36,193 nt of DNA from Lachnospiraceae bacterium (GCA_021205755.1 JAJPWX010000006.1:1-36193), one strand, 5' to 3'. Positions 24,007 through 32,321 are shown, counted from the first letter of the stretch. Made by a program: numbers and translations. The notes: generated by a model from the letters alone, not told the origin.

Positions 24007-27000
24007 TTACAATAGTGTAAACCCGGCCAGCCGCAGGTCTCCCTCGATATAAAAGGTCAGATCGTCCCCGGACGGCACAAGTTCCAAAGAGATTGTCTCA
24101 AATCCGGATGTAAACCGCCCCCAGTATTCCGCGGAAAATGCGTCGGTAAATGCGCAGCGCGCAGTTCCCGCATCCGCGGACGCCGCTCCGGCAGCTGCCG
24201 GTTCCGCATCTGCACAGCCCGTATTCATGTTTACATAGGCCTTCGTTCTCCCCGCAGACATTTTGCTGTCCCAGCGAGCCGCCTCACGCCCTCCGCTGAC
24301 CACACGGAAACTGCCTTCTTTTTCTACCGCAAGCACCACCGACAGGTGAATCTTCTCCCCGACAGCATCTATGCCCTCATAGCGCGCCCAGCCCTGCTCC
24401 GGCAGCGCAGCCTGAGAACACGTTCTTTCCGAAGCACTGGTTTTCACGGAGGCGCTGCAGGACTCGCTTCCGCCCCGCTTGCCGGTATCCGGCCCTTTTC
24501 CCAGAATCAGGTTCTCATACTCATCCCAGTGATCGACGCTCACAAACGTTCCTCTCTGCCTCGGCTGCAGCCGGTCTCCCGGGATAAAAATCTCCTCCTG
24601 CAGTCGAATATCGCCGCTCGACGCGCCCGCCTCGATGCAGTAAAGGCCTTCCTCTACTATAAAATCCGCCCGCGCCACATCATACACGCGCAAATCCGAG
24701 CGCGGTACTGTAAAAGTAAGCTGCCTCGTCTCACCCGGACGCACATCGCGCTCCCGCCGGAAAGCGATCAGCCTGCGAATCGACTTGTGAATCCGGCTTT
24801 CGGGATCGCGCAGGTAAACCTGCACCACCTCATCGCTGGTGCGGATACCTTGATTCGTAATCCTCAACTGTATGATAAGCTCCGAGGCTGACGCCTCCCC
24901 CGTCTTTTCCACTTCGGATGCCCCACACAGTTCCGCCGACAAATCCTCATAATTAAAGGCGCCGTAGGTCAGCCCATACCCAAACGGATACAGCGGCTTT
25001 TGATCATAAAAACGATAGGTGCGGCAGGTCTTGCGGATATCATAATCATCCTTGTCCGGCAAAACAGTGTCGCCCTTATACCAGGTCATATTCAGGCGCC
25101 CCGCCGGTGCGCAGCGCCCAAACAGGGCATTTGCCACCGCCGTACCGAAATCCTGGCTGCCCGTCGCGGTCTGCAAAATCGCCGGCAGGTTCGCCTGCTC
25201 CCAGTCAATCGCGTACGGATAATTCGCGTAAAGCACCAGCACCGTATTGGGATTTGCGGCAAAAACAGCCTTCGCCAGCTCCCGCTGCTGCGGCGGGAAC
25301 TGAATCGACGGACGATCCGCGTCCTCTTTTCCATTGATCACCGGGCAATTTCCAAGCGTCAGTATCGCAACCTCAGACTCCGCGGCCAGCTTTACGGCGC
25401 GCGCAATGCCGCTTTCCAGCACCTCCGCCTCAAAACAAACCGCGCCGCCTCCGGCTTCGCGATTCTTCTCACCTTCCAGTGCCTCCGTCTGCGGTACACC
25501 AATCCCGTGCTCGTATACGGTCATTTCCGCCGAAAGTAATCCATCCGGACGCACCGCGAGCTTCGCGCCATACCAGGTCACAATTTCTCTGCCTGACGCA
25601 CTGCGGCTGCTATCCTCCGCAGCCAGGCAACTTGCTGTCTCTGATTTTTCCTTCGGCGAAATCTCCTCTCCCCAGTGGAAACACTCATGCACAAACCACC
25701 CAAACGGAATCTCCTGCTCCGCCGAGAGCAGTCCATCGTCACGTACACAGATATATTTTCTCAGGCGCGGCACATAAAACGTAATACTGTTATCGCCCCA
25801 GTCCTGGATATAAATCGGCTCCGCCTGGTCGCGGCTGGCAGTCACAGCAAGCTGATCTTCTGCATTAAAATACACATACAATGCCTCTTCCTGCGGCAGC
25901 ACCGATTTCCCGACTACCGCGCCCCCCGACAAAGCGCTTTTCTCTGCGCCTGCCTCCTTCTGCGAAGCCGGACACCAGACATTCCCCACTCCGCTTCCCT
26001 TCACCCGCAGCAATACCAAGTCCAATCCGCGCTCCGTCGGCACCTCGCTTCCGGCCACAGCCCGCACGCCATCCAGAACCGTCGTCCGCCAGTTCGGCTC
26101 TCCGCCGTACCAGTCCTGGAACCACTGATCCGCCACCGGACCGATCACGCAGACCTTCGCATCCTCAGCAAGCGGCAGAAGGCCGTCATTTTTCAGAAGC
26201 ACCAGAGACTCCTCTGCCAGCTGAAGGCTGACACGGTTGTGCTCTTGAGAGCGCATCACCGACTCATCTACATGGTTCCACGGATTCGCGTCCCAGGCGT
26301 CATACAACCCTAAGCGAAGCTTTGTCCCAAACGAATGGCGAAGCGCCCGGTCAATCTCTTCCTCCGTAATCATACCGGCCGCGTAAGCCTCACGCGCCGC
26401 CTGTTCCACCAGCTCCCGCTCGTCAGTCATACAGTCCACACCTGCTTTCAGCGCCAATGCCAGCGACTCGGCGTGCGACTTCGTCTCATGGCGGGCATTC
26501 AGCTCCATCCCCAGAGCGCCGCCATCGCTGACCACATGTCCGCTCAGTCCCCATTTTTCCCGTATCAGTTCATTTACACGGTGATCCAGGATCGACGTCA
26601 CTCCGTTCACCGCATTGTAAGAGGTCATCAGCGAGGTCGCCCCCGTCTCCTCAATCACGCGCCGGAACGGTTCATAGTAATAATCATGCCGGTTCGCCGC
26701 GTCCAGGCCAGAGGACTTTATGCCCCTGCCCTCCTCTACGTTATTCGCCTCAAAATGCTTCAAAGCGGAAGAAATCAGCAAATGCTGCCGGTCACCCTGC
26801 ATCCCGCGCACATACGCGCCCGCCATTTTTCCGGTCAGATACGGATCTTCTCCATATCCTTCTTCTGTTCGGCCCCACCGCGGATCACGCTCCATATCCA
26901 CCGTCGGCGCCCAGCGAAACAGGCCGCCCACCGGATTGCGCTGATACAACACCCGCGCCTCCTTGCCAACCACTTCGCCCGCCTCGCGCAGCAGCTCCGG

Positions 27001-27273
27001 ATCCCAGGACGCGCTCATCCCAATCGGCTGCGGAAACGAAGTCGTCGGCTCCGGCTCTTTTTTATGCTGTCCCTGATCATGACGCGCCTCTACCCCATGC
27101 GCCGCCTCAGAACCGATAAACTGTTCCCCGATGCCAAACCGCGGCAGCGCAGGCGTCCCTGTCCCCAGACAGGAAAGCTTTTCCTCAATCGTCATCTCCG
27201 CTAACAAATAATCCAGCCGTTCTTCTATCGGCAAACGTGAATCCCACAAAGGTGTCTTCTTAAAATCTTCCAT
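24007..27273 (-). CDS. Large GH3 beta-glucosidase-like enzyme with inserted and C-terminal domains
   Basis: A 1088-residue GH3 protein without a signal peptide. Residues 1-320 form the TIM barrel, with KH at 172-173 and nucleophile D250 in HVVSDGGAL. The second GH3 domain starts near 355 and is interrupted after about residue 430 by roughly 200 residues. The insert contains the stretches LYVYFNAEDQLAV and ITFYVPRLRKYICVRDDG, whose short beta-strand pattern resembles a fascin-like beta-trefoil. The second domain resumes around 640-780 and a fibronectin III-like domain follows near 815-890. The last ~150 residues are a further beta-rich region. The protein is thus 300-400 residues longer than a standard GH3 enzyme. 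No transporter is adjacent. AGAGG lies 8 nt before the ATG. Confidence 0.9.
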   Translation of the reverse strand: MEDFKKTPLWDSRLPIEERLDYLLAEMTIEEKLSCLGTGTPALPRFGIGEQFIGSEAAHGVEARHDQGQHKKEPEPTTSFPQPIGMSASWDPELLREAGEVVGKEARVLYQRNPVGGLFRWAPTVDMERDPRWGRTEEGYGEDPYLTGKMAGAYVRGMQGDRQHLLISSALKHFEANNVEEGRGIKSSGLDAANRHDYYYEPFRRVIEETGATSLMTSYNAVNGVTSILDHRVNELIREKWGLSGHVVSDGGALGMELNARHETKSHAESLALALKAGVDCMTDERELVEQAAREAYAAGMITEEEIDRALRHSFGTKLRLGLYDAWDANPWNHVDESVMRSQEHNRVSLQLAEESLVLLKNDGLLPLAEDAKVCVIGPVADQWFQDWYGGEPNWRTTVLDGVRAVAGSEVPTERGLDLVLLRVKGSGVGNVWCPASQKEAGAEKSALSGGAVVGKSVLPQEEALYVYFNAEDQLAVTASRDQAEPIYIQDWGDNSITFYVPRLRKYICVRDDGLLSAEQEIPFGWFVHECFHWGEEISPKEKSETASCLAAEDSSRSASGREIVTWYGAKLAVRPDGLLSAEMTVYEHGIGVPQTEALEGEKNREAGGGAVCFEAEVLESGIARAVKLAAESEVAILTLGNCPVINGKEDADRPSIQFPPQQRELAKAVFAANPNTVLVLYANYPYAIDWEQANLPAILQTATGSQDFGTAVANALFGRCAPAGRLNMTWYKGDTVLPDKDDYDIRKTCRTYRFYDQKPLYPFGYGLTYGAFNYEDLSAELCGASEVEKTGEASASELIIQLRITNQGIRTSDEVVQVYLRDPESRIHKSIRRLIAFRRERDVRPGETRQLTFTVPRSDLRVYDVARADFIVEEGLYCIEAGASSGDIRLQEEIFIPGDRLQPRQRGTFVSVDHWDEYENLILGKGPDTGKRGGSESCSASVKTSASERTCSQAALPEQGWARYEGIDAVGEKIHLSVVLAVEKEGSFRVVSGGREAARWDSKMSAGRTKAYVNMNTGCADAEPAAAGAASADAGTARCAFTDAFSAEYWGRFTSGFETISLELVPSGDDLTFYIEGDLRLAGFTLL

Positions 27274-27383
27274 TCTACAAACCTCTCAATCCTGTAAACA
27301 TACATTTCTCTTCCTCACAGTTACATCCATCTTACCATAACCCGTTTCAAAAGTACATGAAATTTCTCAGTAAAACAGAATCG

Positions 27384-27411
27384 AGCAGGGGCGGTCTTAT
27401 GCCCCTGCTCG
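27384..27411. repeat. Hairpin in the gap between GH3 and cell-wall hydrolase
   Basis: GAGCAGGGGC and GCCCCTGCTC form a 10-bp stem with an 8-nt loop. It lies beside the third REP-like module and seems part of the same compound intergenic repeat. Confidence 0.6.
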
Positions 27412-27420
27412 CCCGCGCGG

Positions 27421-27474
27421 TTGCTGCGTGCCAGTGGCACGCGTTTAGCAACGACCGGAGCGGCAGCGGAGATA
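27421..27474 (-). repeat. REP-like hairpin module 3 (inverted)
   Basis: Read on the minus strand this is ATCTCCGCTGCCGCTCCGGTC, outer stem GTTGCT / AGCAAC, bulge AAAC, and inner stem GCGTGCC-ACT-GGCACGC. The fold equals modules 1 and 2 at 10.2-10.3 kb, but nearly all stem pairs have changed together. Confidence 0.75.
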
Positions 27475-27518
27475 GCGTCCGGTGACAGCCGGAAAATACT
27501 ATTCGCAGCCCTGCGCAC

Positions 27519-27553
27519 AAAACAGGCTGCCTTCCGGCAGCCCGCTTTGTTTT
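27519..27553 (-). terminator. Terminator after the cell-wall hydrolase gene
   Basis: On the minus strand GGGCTGCC-GGAA-GGCAGCC is preceded by AAAACAAAGC and followed by TGTTTTG, about 30 nt after the stop codon. Confidence 0.75.
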
Positions 27554-27575
27554 CATCTGTAGTTGTCATAGAGTC

Positions 27576-29405
27576 TTAATAGAACCAGTGGTCTCCTATC
27601 TGAATGCCTTTGTTCGCGGTGGTGTTAAAGTAAAGGGCACCACCTGTCGGATCCTCTCCGGCGATCGCTGCCGCCGCCGCGGTATAGCAGGTGCTGGGGA
27701 CACCATTCGCTAATGCCGTAGCCAGAGCGCCGCTGGAAGCTGGGGAGAATTGGCCGCTCTGATAAATCACTTCGCTGATCGTATTCGGGAAAGAGGAGCT
27801 GCTCACGCGGTTCATCACAACCGCGCCGACTGCAACCATTCCTTCATAACTCTGATTCCCTGCCTCACAGTAAATCAATGCAGCAAGGAGTGTCGTGTCA
27901 TCCACGCTGGCGGAGGAGCTTGCTGCCGCAGCTTCGGTCTCGGTCGAAGCCGTTGTCTCCGCTTCTGTATAAACTGTCTCGGTCTCAGTATATACGGTCT
28001 CTGCTTCTGTGTATACCGTCTCTGCCTCGGTCGACGCAGTCGTCTCAGCCTCTGTGTAAACGGTCTCCGACTCTACGGAAGCCGCAGCTGCTGTCTCAGA
28101 CACCTCATAGGAAGCAGTCGAAATCGCATTGCCATCCGCGTCATAATAGGTATCTGTATCCGCGTCATAATATCCTTCGTCATCCGAAGAGGAAGAACTG
28201 CTGCTCGAGGAAGAGCTTGTCTCCGTCTGAGTCGCTTCGGTAGCGGTCGTCTCCGTCTGTACAGCCTCTGTAGCGGTCGTCTCGGTCTGTGCAGCTTCCG
28301 TCTGCGTCGAAGAAGAACTGCTCGAGGATGAACTGCTACTTGAAGAAGAGCTGCTGCTCGACGAAGAGCTCGAGGACGAACTGCTGCTCGACGAAGAGCT
28401 GCTGCTCGATGAGCTGCCCGACGAGGAACTACTACTCGAGGAACTGCCGCTCGAAGAGGATGAGCTCGATGGCTTCGATCCGCTCGAGGACGAACTTGAG
28501 GAAGAGCTGCCCGTCGAAGAAGAACTGCTGCTCGAAGTGGTTCCGCTCGAGGAAGCTGCCTCTGTCTCTGTATAAGTATATGTATCCGTGTCTGTCTCTT
28601 CCGCGTAATCGGTTTCACCGTAGATATCTACCAGCTCCACCCGTTCGCCGTCCTTCGGCGTCGCGGACTCAAACAGCATGACGCTCGTCACATCTTCACT
28701 CGAAACGTACGCGGTCGTGTCTTCACTGTACCAGATCTCAATCCAGTGGCCATAATCATTCACCACCTGATAGACTTCACCGGCATCCATCGTATCCATC
28801 ACGGTAGCCGCGTCGTCGGACGTATAAATATTCACATCATCCCACTCGGCGCGAACGCCTTCCGCTCCGTAATACTCCGCAATCTCTGCCACATCTGCGT
28901 CAAAAAGCAAATACTGGGTCATCACATATCCGGTGATCCCATTTGAATAAAACTCCGTCCAGGTCTCTCCCCGCTCAAGCACCCATACTGCTGTGCCCTT
29001 GTAAAGATAGCCAAGAACTTCACTCTCTACATCCGCAGCACTCCGGATAATCACACCGGTGTCTACATAATCACTGTTCGTAATCGCGACCTGCGCCCAG
29101 GCGTCTTCCTCCTGATACGCCACCGCGAGATAAAGGGGCTCTTCGTCCTCTTCCGTCTCGGTCTCCGTCTCGACCTCTGTCTCACTCTCAACAGACGCCG
29201 CATCTGCGGCTTCCGTCTCAGCCGCCTCAGTCTCTGCTGCGTCCGTCTCAGAAACAGCGGCTTCGGATGCCTCTGCCTCCTCCGACGACAGCTCTGCACT
29301 GACCGCGACCGTCTCGCCGTTCGCCATCACCAGAGCGCCAGTCACGGAAGCGATACACATAACCGCTGTCATCCCGAGGGCAACCCCGACTGTCCTTTTC
29401 CTCAT
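27576..29405 (-). CDS. Secreted cell-wall hydrolase (SleB/CwlJ type) with SH3-like domains and poly-Ser linker
   Basis: A 609-residue exported protein. A signal peptide covers about residues 1-40 (MRKRTVGVALGMTAVMCIAS, cleavage near VSA). An acidic Glu/Thr/Ala-rich stretch follows, then two SH3b-like domains (about 90-160 and 165-235) that may bind peptidoglycan. Next come a poly-serine tract of roughly 80 residues and Thr/Glu/Ala repeats of the type VYTEAET. The C-terminal Hydrolase_2 domain (about 500-609) starts with LLAALIYCEAGNQSYEGMVAVGAVVMNR, whose Glu in YCEAG is the likely catalytic residue. The family cuts cortex or vegetative peptidoglycan. The ATG at 29405 was chosen for its SD, GGAGG, 9 nt upstream. 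The promoter starts inside the longer frame. Confidence 0.92.
   Translation of the reverse strand: MRKRTVGVALGMTAVMCIASVTGALVMANGETVAVSAELSSEEAEASEAAVSETDAAETEAAETEAADAASVESETEVETETETEEDEEPLYLAVAYQEEDAWAQVAITNSDYVDTGVIIRSAADVESEVLGYLYKGTAVWVLERGETWTEFYSNGITGYVMTQYLLFDADVAEIAEYYGAEGVRAEWDDVNIYTSDDAATVMDTMDAGEVYQVVNDYGHWIEIWYSEDTTAYVSSEDVTSVMLFESATPKDGERVELVDIYGETDYAEETDTDTYTYTETEAASSSGTTSSSSSSSTGSSSSSSSSSGSKPSSSSSSSGSSSSSSSSSGSSSSSSSSSSSSSSSSSSSSSSSSSSSSSSSSSSSSTQTEAAQTETTATEAVQTETTATEATQTETSSSSSSSSSSSDDEGYYDADTDTYYDADGNAISTASYEVSETAAAASVESETVYTEAETTASTEAETVYTEAETVYTETETVYTEAETTASTETEAAAASSSASVDDTTLLAALIYCEAGNQSYEGMVAVGAVVMNRVSSSSFPNTISEVIYQSGQFSPASSGALATALANGVPSTCYTAAAAAIAGEDPTGGALYFNTTANKGIQIGDHWFY
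28313..28555 (-). repeat. Poly-serine coding tract with mixed codons
   Basis: The tract encodes almost only Ser, with a few Gly, Thr, Lys and Pro. All six serine codons (TCG, AGC, TCT, TCA, AGT, TCC) occur within short distances of each other, so it is not a simple microsatellite. Confidence 0.85.
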
Positions 29406-29481
29406 AAAATAGTACCTCCAATACCTTGCTACGTTTTTATTAAAAATTATTACATATTTGTTAAATCTTGATGACAGGGTT

Positions 29482-29510
29482 ATTGTAATATGTTTCGGCG
29501 CCTTTGTCAA
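29482..29510 (-). promoter_or_regulatory. Sigma-A promoter of the cell-wall hydrolase gene
   Basis: On the minus strand TTGACA and TACAAT are separated by exactly 17 nt, giving a leader of about 70 nt. Upstream, 29511-29640 is pyrimidine-rich on the plus strand and I see no gene or clear site in it. Confidence 0.8.
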
Positions 29511-29664
29511 TTACTTTTTTTATATTCTCCGCTTTTTCTCCGGTTTTTTGCGCTGTTTTCCGCGATTTTTCCGGTCTTCCGTCCTTCCCTTCCCTCTGTT
29601 CGCATGATTTTCTTCCTTATTTTTATCTAACTCAGAACAGCAGAGCCAGGCCGCCTGCAATTCA

Positions 29665-29878
29665 TATCATATCATGATTCGAGCGACAAAAGGGGTATGA
29701 TACTACGGATTGCTACGTGCTTCGCACTCTCGCAATCCTAAAAACACTCAGAATCCGCTCATTTTGACCAAAAATCATGGTCAAAATGGCTACTTCTTCG
29801 TGTTTTTGCGGTCCCCAAGGTCATGAATAGGAACGCAAGCGTTCCATTCCTGACCTTTTGTCCCTTGTATCATATCAT
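29665..29878. mobile_element. MITE-like structured repeat at the pdxK-like gene stop, flanked by 11-bp direct repeats
   Basis: The direct repeats TATCATATCAT at 29665-29675 and 29868-29878 bracket about 190 bp. Inside lie terminal inverted repeats GACAAAAGG (29685-29693) / CCTTTTGTC (29854-29862) and four nested stems: GGATTGC/GCAATCC, AAAAACAC/GTGTTTTT enclosing ATTTTGACCA/TGGTCAAAAT, and the long hairpin 29818-29856. The right direct repeat contains the stop codon of the kinase gene. No transposase is encoded, so if mobile it is non-autonomous. A structured 3'-UTR or ncRNA is the other reading. Confidence 0.55.
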
Positions 29879-30714
29879 TTACACAGCAGCCCCATCAGTT
29901 CTTCAAAGCACACGCCATCCTCCAGCGGCAGATCCAACTCAATGGATTTCTGGATACACCGCTTGATAAACTGGGAAGCCTTGTGTACAGACTGCTGAAA
30001 TTCTACGCCATTCACCGCGTCCGCGGCAATCATGGCGGCAAACACATCTCCCGTGCCGCAGCGCTGCGTGCCAACCCGATGCGTGCGCACAAATCTCGGC
30101 TCAACGCCTTTCTCATAGCAGAGATTCGCAATAAATTCCCCCTGCAAAATCCCGGTAATCACGACCCGATCCGGCCCCATTTCAGAAAGCTCCCGCGCCA
30201 GGGAGATCACCTGCTCCGTCTTCCACTTTCCATCGTGATACTCCTGTCCCGCCAAAATGCAGGCCTCCGTCAGATTCGGCGTCAGGATATCCGCGCGCAC
30301 AGCCAGCTTCTTCATCTCCGAACACATTTCCGGCGTATAAGTCGAATACGGCACACCATCGTCCCCCATCACCGGGTCTACAATCACCACCGTATCCTCA
30401 CCCGCAAAATCATCCAGAAAACGCAGAACAATCTGAATCTGTTCCTTAGACCCGAGAAATCCGGTGCTGATGCCATTAAAAGTAAGACCCAGCTTCTTCC
30501 ATTCATCAATATAAAGCTGCATCCGATCCGTATAATCTTCAAAATAACAGCTCTCGTACGCCGTGTGGTTCGAAAAAATGGAAGTCGGCACCGGACAGCA
30601 CTGAACCTTCATAGCGGAAATAATCGGAATCGACACAGTAAGCGAACACCGCCCAAATCCGGTAAAATCATTGATAACTGCAATCTTCTTCTGACGATTG
30701 TGATCCTGCTGCAT
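29875..30714 (-). CDS. Pyridoxamine/pyridoxal kinase (PdxK/PdxY type)
   Basis: A 279-residue ribokinase-fold enzyme that phosphorylates vitamin B6 vitamers with ATP. It begins KIAVINDFTGFGRCSL, the usual start for Clostridial pyridoxamine kinases, and has the acidic DPVMGDDG segment and the anion-hole motif RCGTGDVFAA with the catalytic Asp. The ATG at 30714 follows AAGGAAGGG by 9 nt. The ATG at 30723 touches the SD and is unlikely. It lies alone behind a nested inverted repeat and its stop lies inside the direct repeat of the structured element. Confidence 0.9.
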   Translation of the reverse strand: MQQDHNRQKKIAVINDFTGFGRCSLTVSIPIISAMKVQCCPVPTSIFSNHTAYESCYFEDYTDRMQLYIDEWKKLGLTFNGISTGFLGSKEQIQIVLRFLDDFAGEDTVVIVDPVMGDDGVPYSTYTPEMCSEMKKLAVRADILTPNLTEACILAGQEYHDGKWKTEQVISLARELSEMGPDRVVITGILQGEFIANLCYEKGVEPRFVRTHRVGTQRCGTGDVFAAMIAADAVNGVEFQQSVHKASQFIKRCIQKSIELDLPLEDGVCFEELMGLLCK

Positions 30715-30733
30715 GAGAAACATCCCTTCCTTG

Positions 30734-30801
30734 CCCGGCTCTGCTCTTCCAATCGGACAGGAGGCGTTTTTTCCGTCTCCTGTCCGCCCGCGCGAGCCGG
30801 G
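30734..30801 (-). promoter_or_regulatory. Nested inverted repeat in the kinase leader
   Basis: CCCGGCT/AGCCGGG encloses CGGACAGGAG/CTCCTGTCCG. On the minus strand the outer stem ends two bases before the AAGGAAGGG ribosome-binding sequence of the kinase gene, so folding could mask or expose it. It could also be an intergenic repeat: TGCCCGGCTCTGC recurs at 30826-30838. Confidence 0.4.
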
Positions 30802-30842
30802 TGCGACATCAGCCGCAAAGCTCCCTGCCCGGCTCTGCGCAT

Positions 30843-30872
30843 CAAAACAGCAGGCCGCACATTGCCTGCTGT
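30843..30872 (-). terminator. Terminator after the small membrane protein gene
   Basis: On the minus strand ACAGCAGGC and GCCTGCTGT pair around an 8-nt loop and are followed by four T residues, about 30 nt after the stop at 30901. Confidence 0.7.
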
Positions 30873-30900
30873 CAGAAACTGTTGCCTATTCTATCTCATT

Positions 30901-31107
30901 TTAACTCGGATTGCAAGTAATAATGTCTCCTCGTCTTCCGCCTCGCCCATTTCCTCGAAGCCATCCGGAATGAGCCGGCAGCCCTTCACTGCTGTGTCTG
31001 TTTTTTTTGCTCTTATAATTGTTCCAGGCCGCCGCTCCCCCAATCATCAAAGCAAGCGCCGCCACCGCGATCACATATCCAATCAAAGAAATCATATTAC
31101 TGGTCAT
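30901..31107 (-). CDS. Small single-pass membrane protein
   Basis: A 68-residue protein with one transmembrane helix (about residues 5-27, ISLIGYVIAVAALALMIGGAAAW). A basic cytoplasmic tail follows, ending in a Gly/Arg-rich segment. GAGGAGG lies 8 nt before the ATG at 31107. It starts 23 nt after the stop of the Na/Pi cotransporter-family gene and shares its transcript. It may be a small partner of that transporter. I recognise no family. Confidence 0.6.
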   Translation of the reverse strand: MTSNMISLIGYVIAVAALALMIGGAAAWNNYKSKKNRHSSEGLPAHSGWLRGNGRGGRRGDIITCNPS

Positions 31108-31130
31108 ACCATACACCTCCTCAAAAAAAC

Positions 31131-32171
31131 TCATGCAGCCGTCGCATCTCCAGCCTGTAACTCTCCGTCTTCATCCAGATCCACCACTTTCAATTTTCCA
31201 TCCGGGATCAGCTTCATCACCAGCTTCACCATAACCCCCAAAAGCGGAATCCAGAGCACGGTCATCGTAATATTAAAAATCGTATGCGCGTTCGCGATCT
31301 GCCGCGAAATCACTTCAATCTCCGCCCCGCTCGGAGAAATCCACTGAATCAGCGCCGCGTACGGCTTTATAAACCAGATAAACAGCAGCGCGCCGGAGAT
31401 ATTAAAAAGGGAATGCGCGACAGCCGTCCGCTTCGCGTCCTTCGACTGCCCGACCGAAGCCAGAAGCGCTGTAATCGTCGTACCAATGTTATCGCCAAGC
31501 AGAATCGGAATCGCACCGGTCAGGCCCAGAATACTGGTCACACCGTCCGCTCCCGCCTGCGACGCAAAATTCTGCAGCACAGCGATCGTCGCACTGCTGC
31601 TCTGCACCACCAGCGTCATCAGCGTACCCACCAGGACGCCGAGCACCGGCACATCCGCCACTCTCGCAATCATATTTATAAAGACCGGACTGGACGCCAG
31701 CGGCTTCATCACATCTCCCATCGTCTCAATCCCCAGAAACAGCAGTCCAAACGCAAACAGCGTCAGACCAATGTTTTTGATCCGCTCCTTTTTGCAGACA
31801 AAGGAAATGATAAATCCGGCAAAAATAAATACATAAATATAATCCGAAATCTTAAAAGCAATGATCTGCGCTGTAATCGTCGTACCGATATTCGCGCCAA
31901 AAATGATCGAAATCGCCTGCGGCAGCGTCATCAGCCCCGCGCTGACAAACCCAATCGCCATCACCGTCGTCGCACTGCTGCTCTGCAGCACTGCCGTCAC
32001 CAGCGCACCCGCGAGAACGCCGAGCAAACGGTTCCGCGTCAAAAGCCCCAGAATCTGCTTCATCCGCTCGCCCGCCGCCTTTTGCAGACATTCGCTCATC
32101 AGGTTCATACCATAAATAAAAATTGCCAGGCCTCCAAACAGGCCAAAAATAATCTCTACTGTGCCGTTCAT
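31131..32171 (-). CDS. Na/Pi cotransporter family protein (NptA-like, no PhoU domain)
   Basis: A 346-residue membrane protein made of two inverted halves, each with the hallmark QSSSAT motif: TAVLQSSSATTVMA and TLVVQSSSATIAVL. Each half also has a GxNIGTTITA segment. The C-terminus ends shortly after the last helix in an acidic tail. The C-terminal PhoU-like domain found in many ~540-residue relatives is absent. It should move phosphate with sodium, although direction and substrate are uncertain in this family. AGGAG lies 7 nt before the ATG at 32171. The small membrane protein gene follows in the same operon. Confidence 0.9.
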   Translation of the reverse strand: MNGTVEIIFGLFGGLAIFIYGMNLMSECLQKAAGERMKQILGLLTRNRLLGVLAGALVTAVLQSSSATTVMAIGFVSAGLMTLPQAISIIFGANIGTTITAQIIAFKISDYIYVFIFAGFIISFVCKKERIKNIGLTLFAFGLLFLGIETMGDVMKPLASSPVFINMIARVADVPVLGVLVGTLMTLVVQSSSATIAVLQNFASQAGADGVTSILGLTGAIPILLGDNIGTTITALLASVGQSKDAKRTAVAHSLFNISGALLFIWFIKPYAALIQWISPSGAEIEVISRQIANAHTIFNITMTVLWIPLLGVMVKLVMKLIPDGKLKVVDLDEDGELQAGDATAA

Positions 32172-32287
32172 CTCTTTCTCCTGTACCCTCTTCCTTTGTT
32201 CCTGCACCGGTCAAGCCCATTTAAAATCGCTGCGTCACTTTCTTTCCCGCACGGTGCAATCCTCGTATACTGTCATTCTTCGTCATC

Positions 32288-32321
32288 TGTACGTGTACAG
32301 TTTACCGTATTTGCGGTAAAC
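32288..32321. promoter_or_regulatory. Two adjacent dyads upstream of the Na/Pi gene
   Basis: GTTTACCG-N6-CGGTAAAC (32300-32321) is a perfect 8-bp dyad. TGTAC-GT-GTACA (32288-32299) lies directly beside it. They are about 120-130 nt before the Na/Pi gene and have no T tract, so an operator is likelier than a terminator. The rest of 32172-32442 shows no gene. Confidence 0.5.

Noticed and set aside
27321-27569. An 82-codon frame between the GH3 and cell-wall hydrolase genes
   Set aside because: It is built from a terminator, a hairpin and REP-like module 3. It has no SD and the structure explains the sequence better than coding does.
29983-31347. A 454-codon open frame antisense to the pyridoxamine kinase gene and beyond
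   Set aside because: It runs through a terminator, a hairpin leader and the opposite strands of two real genes. The product is rich in His, Arg and Pro with no recognisable domain. It is a shadow caused by codon bias.
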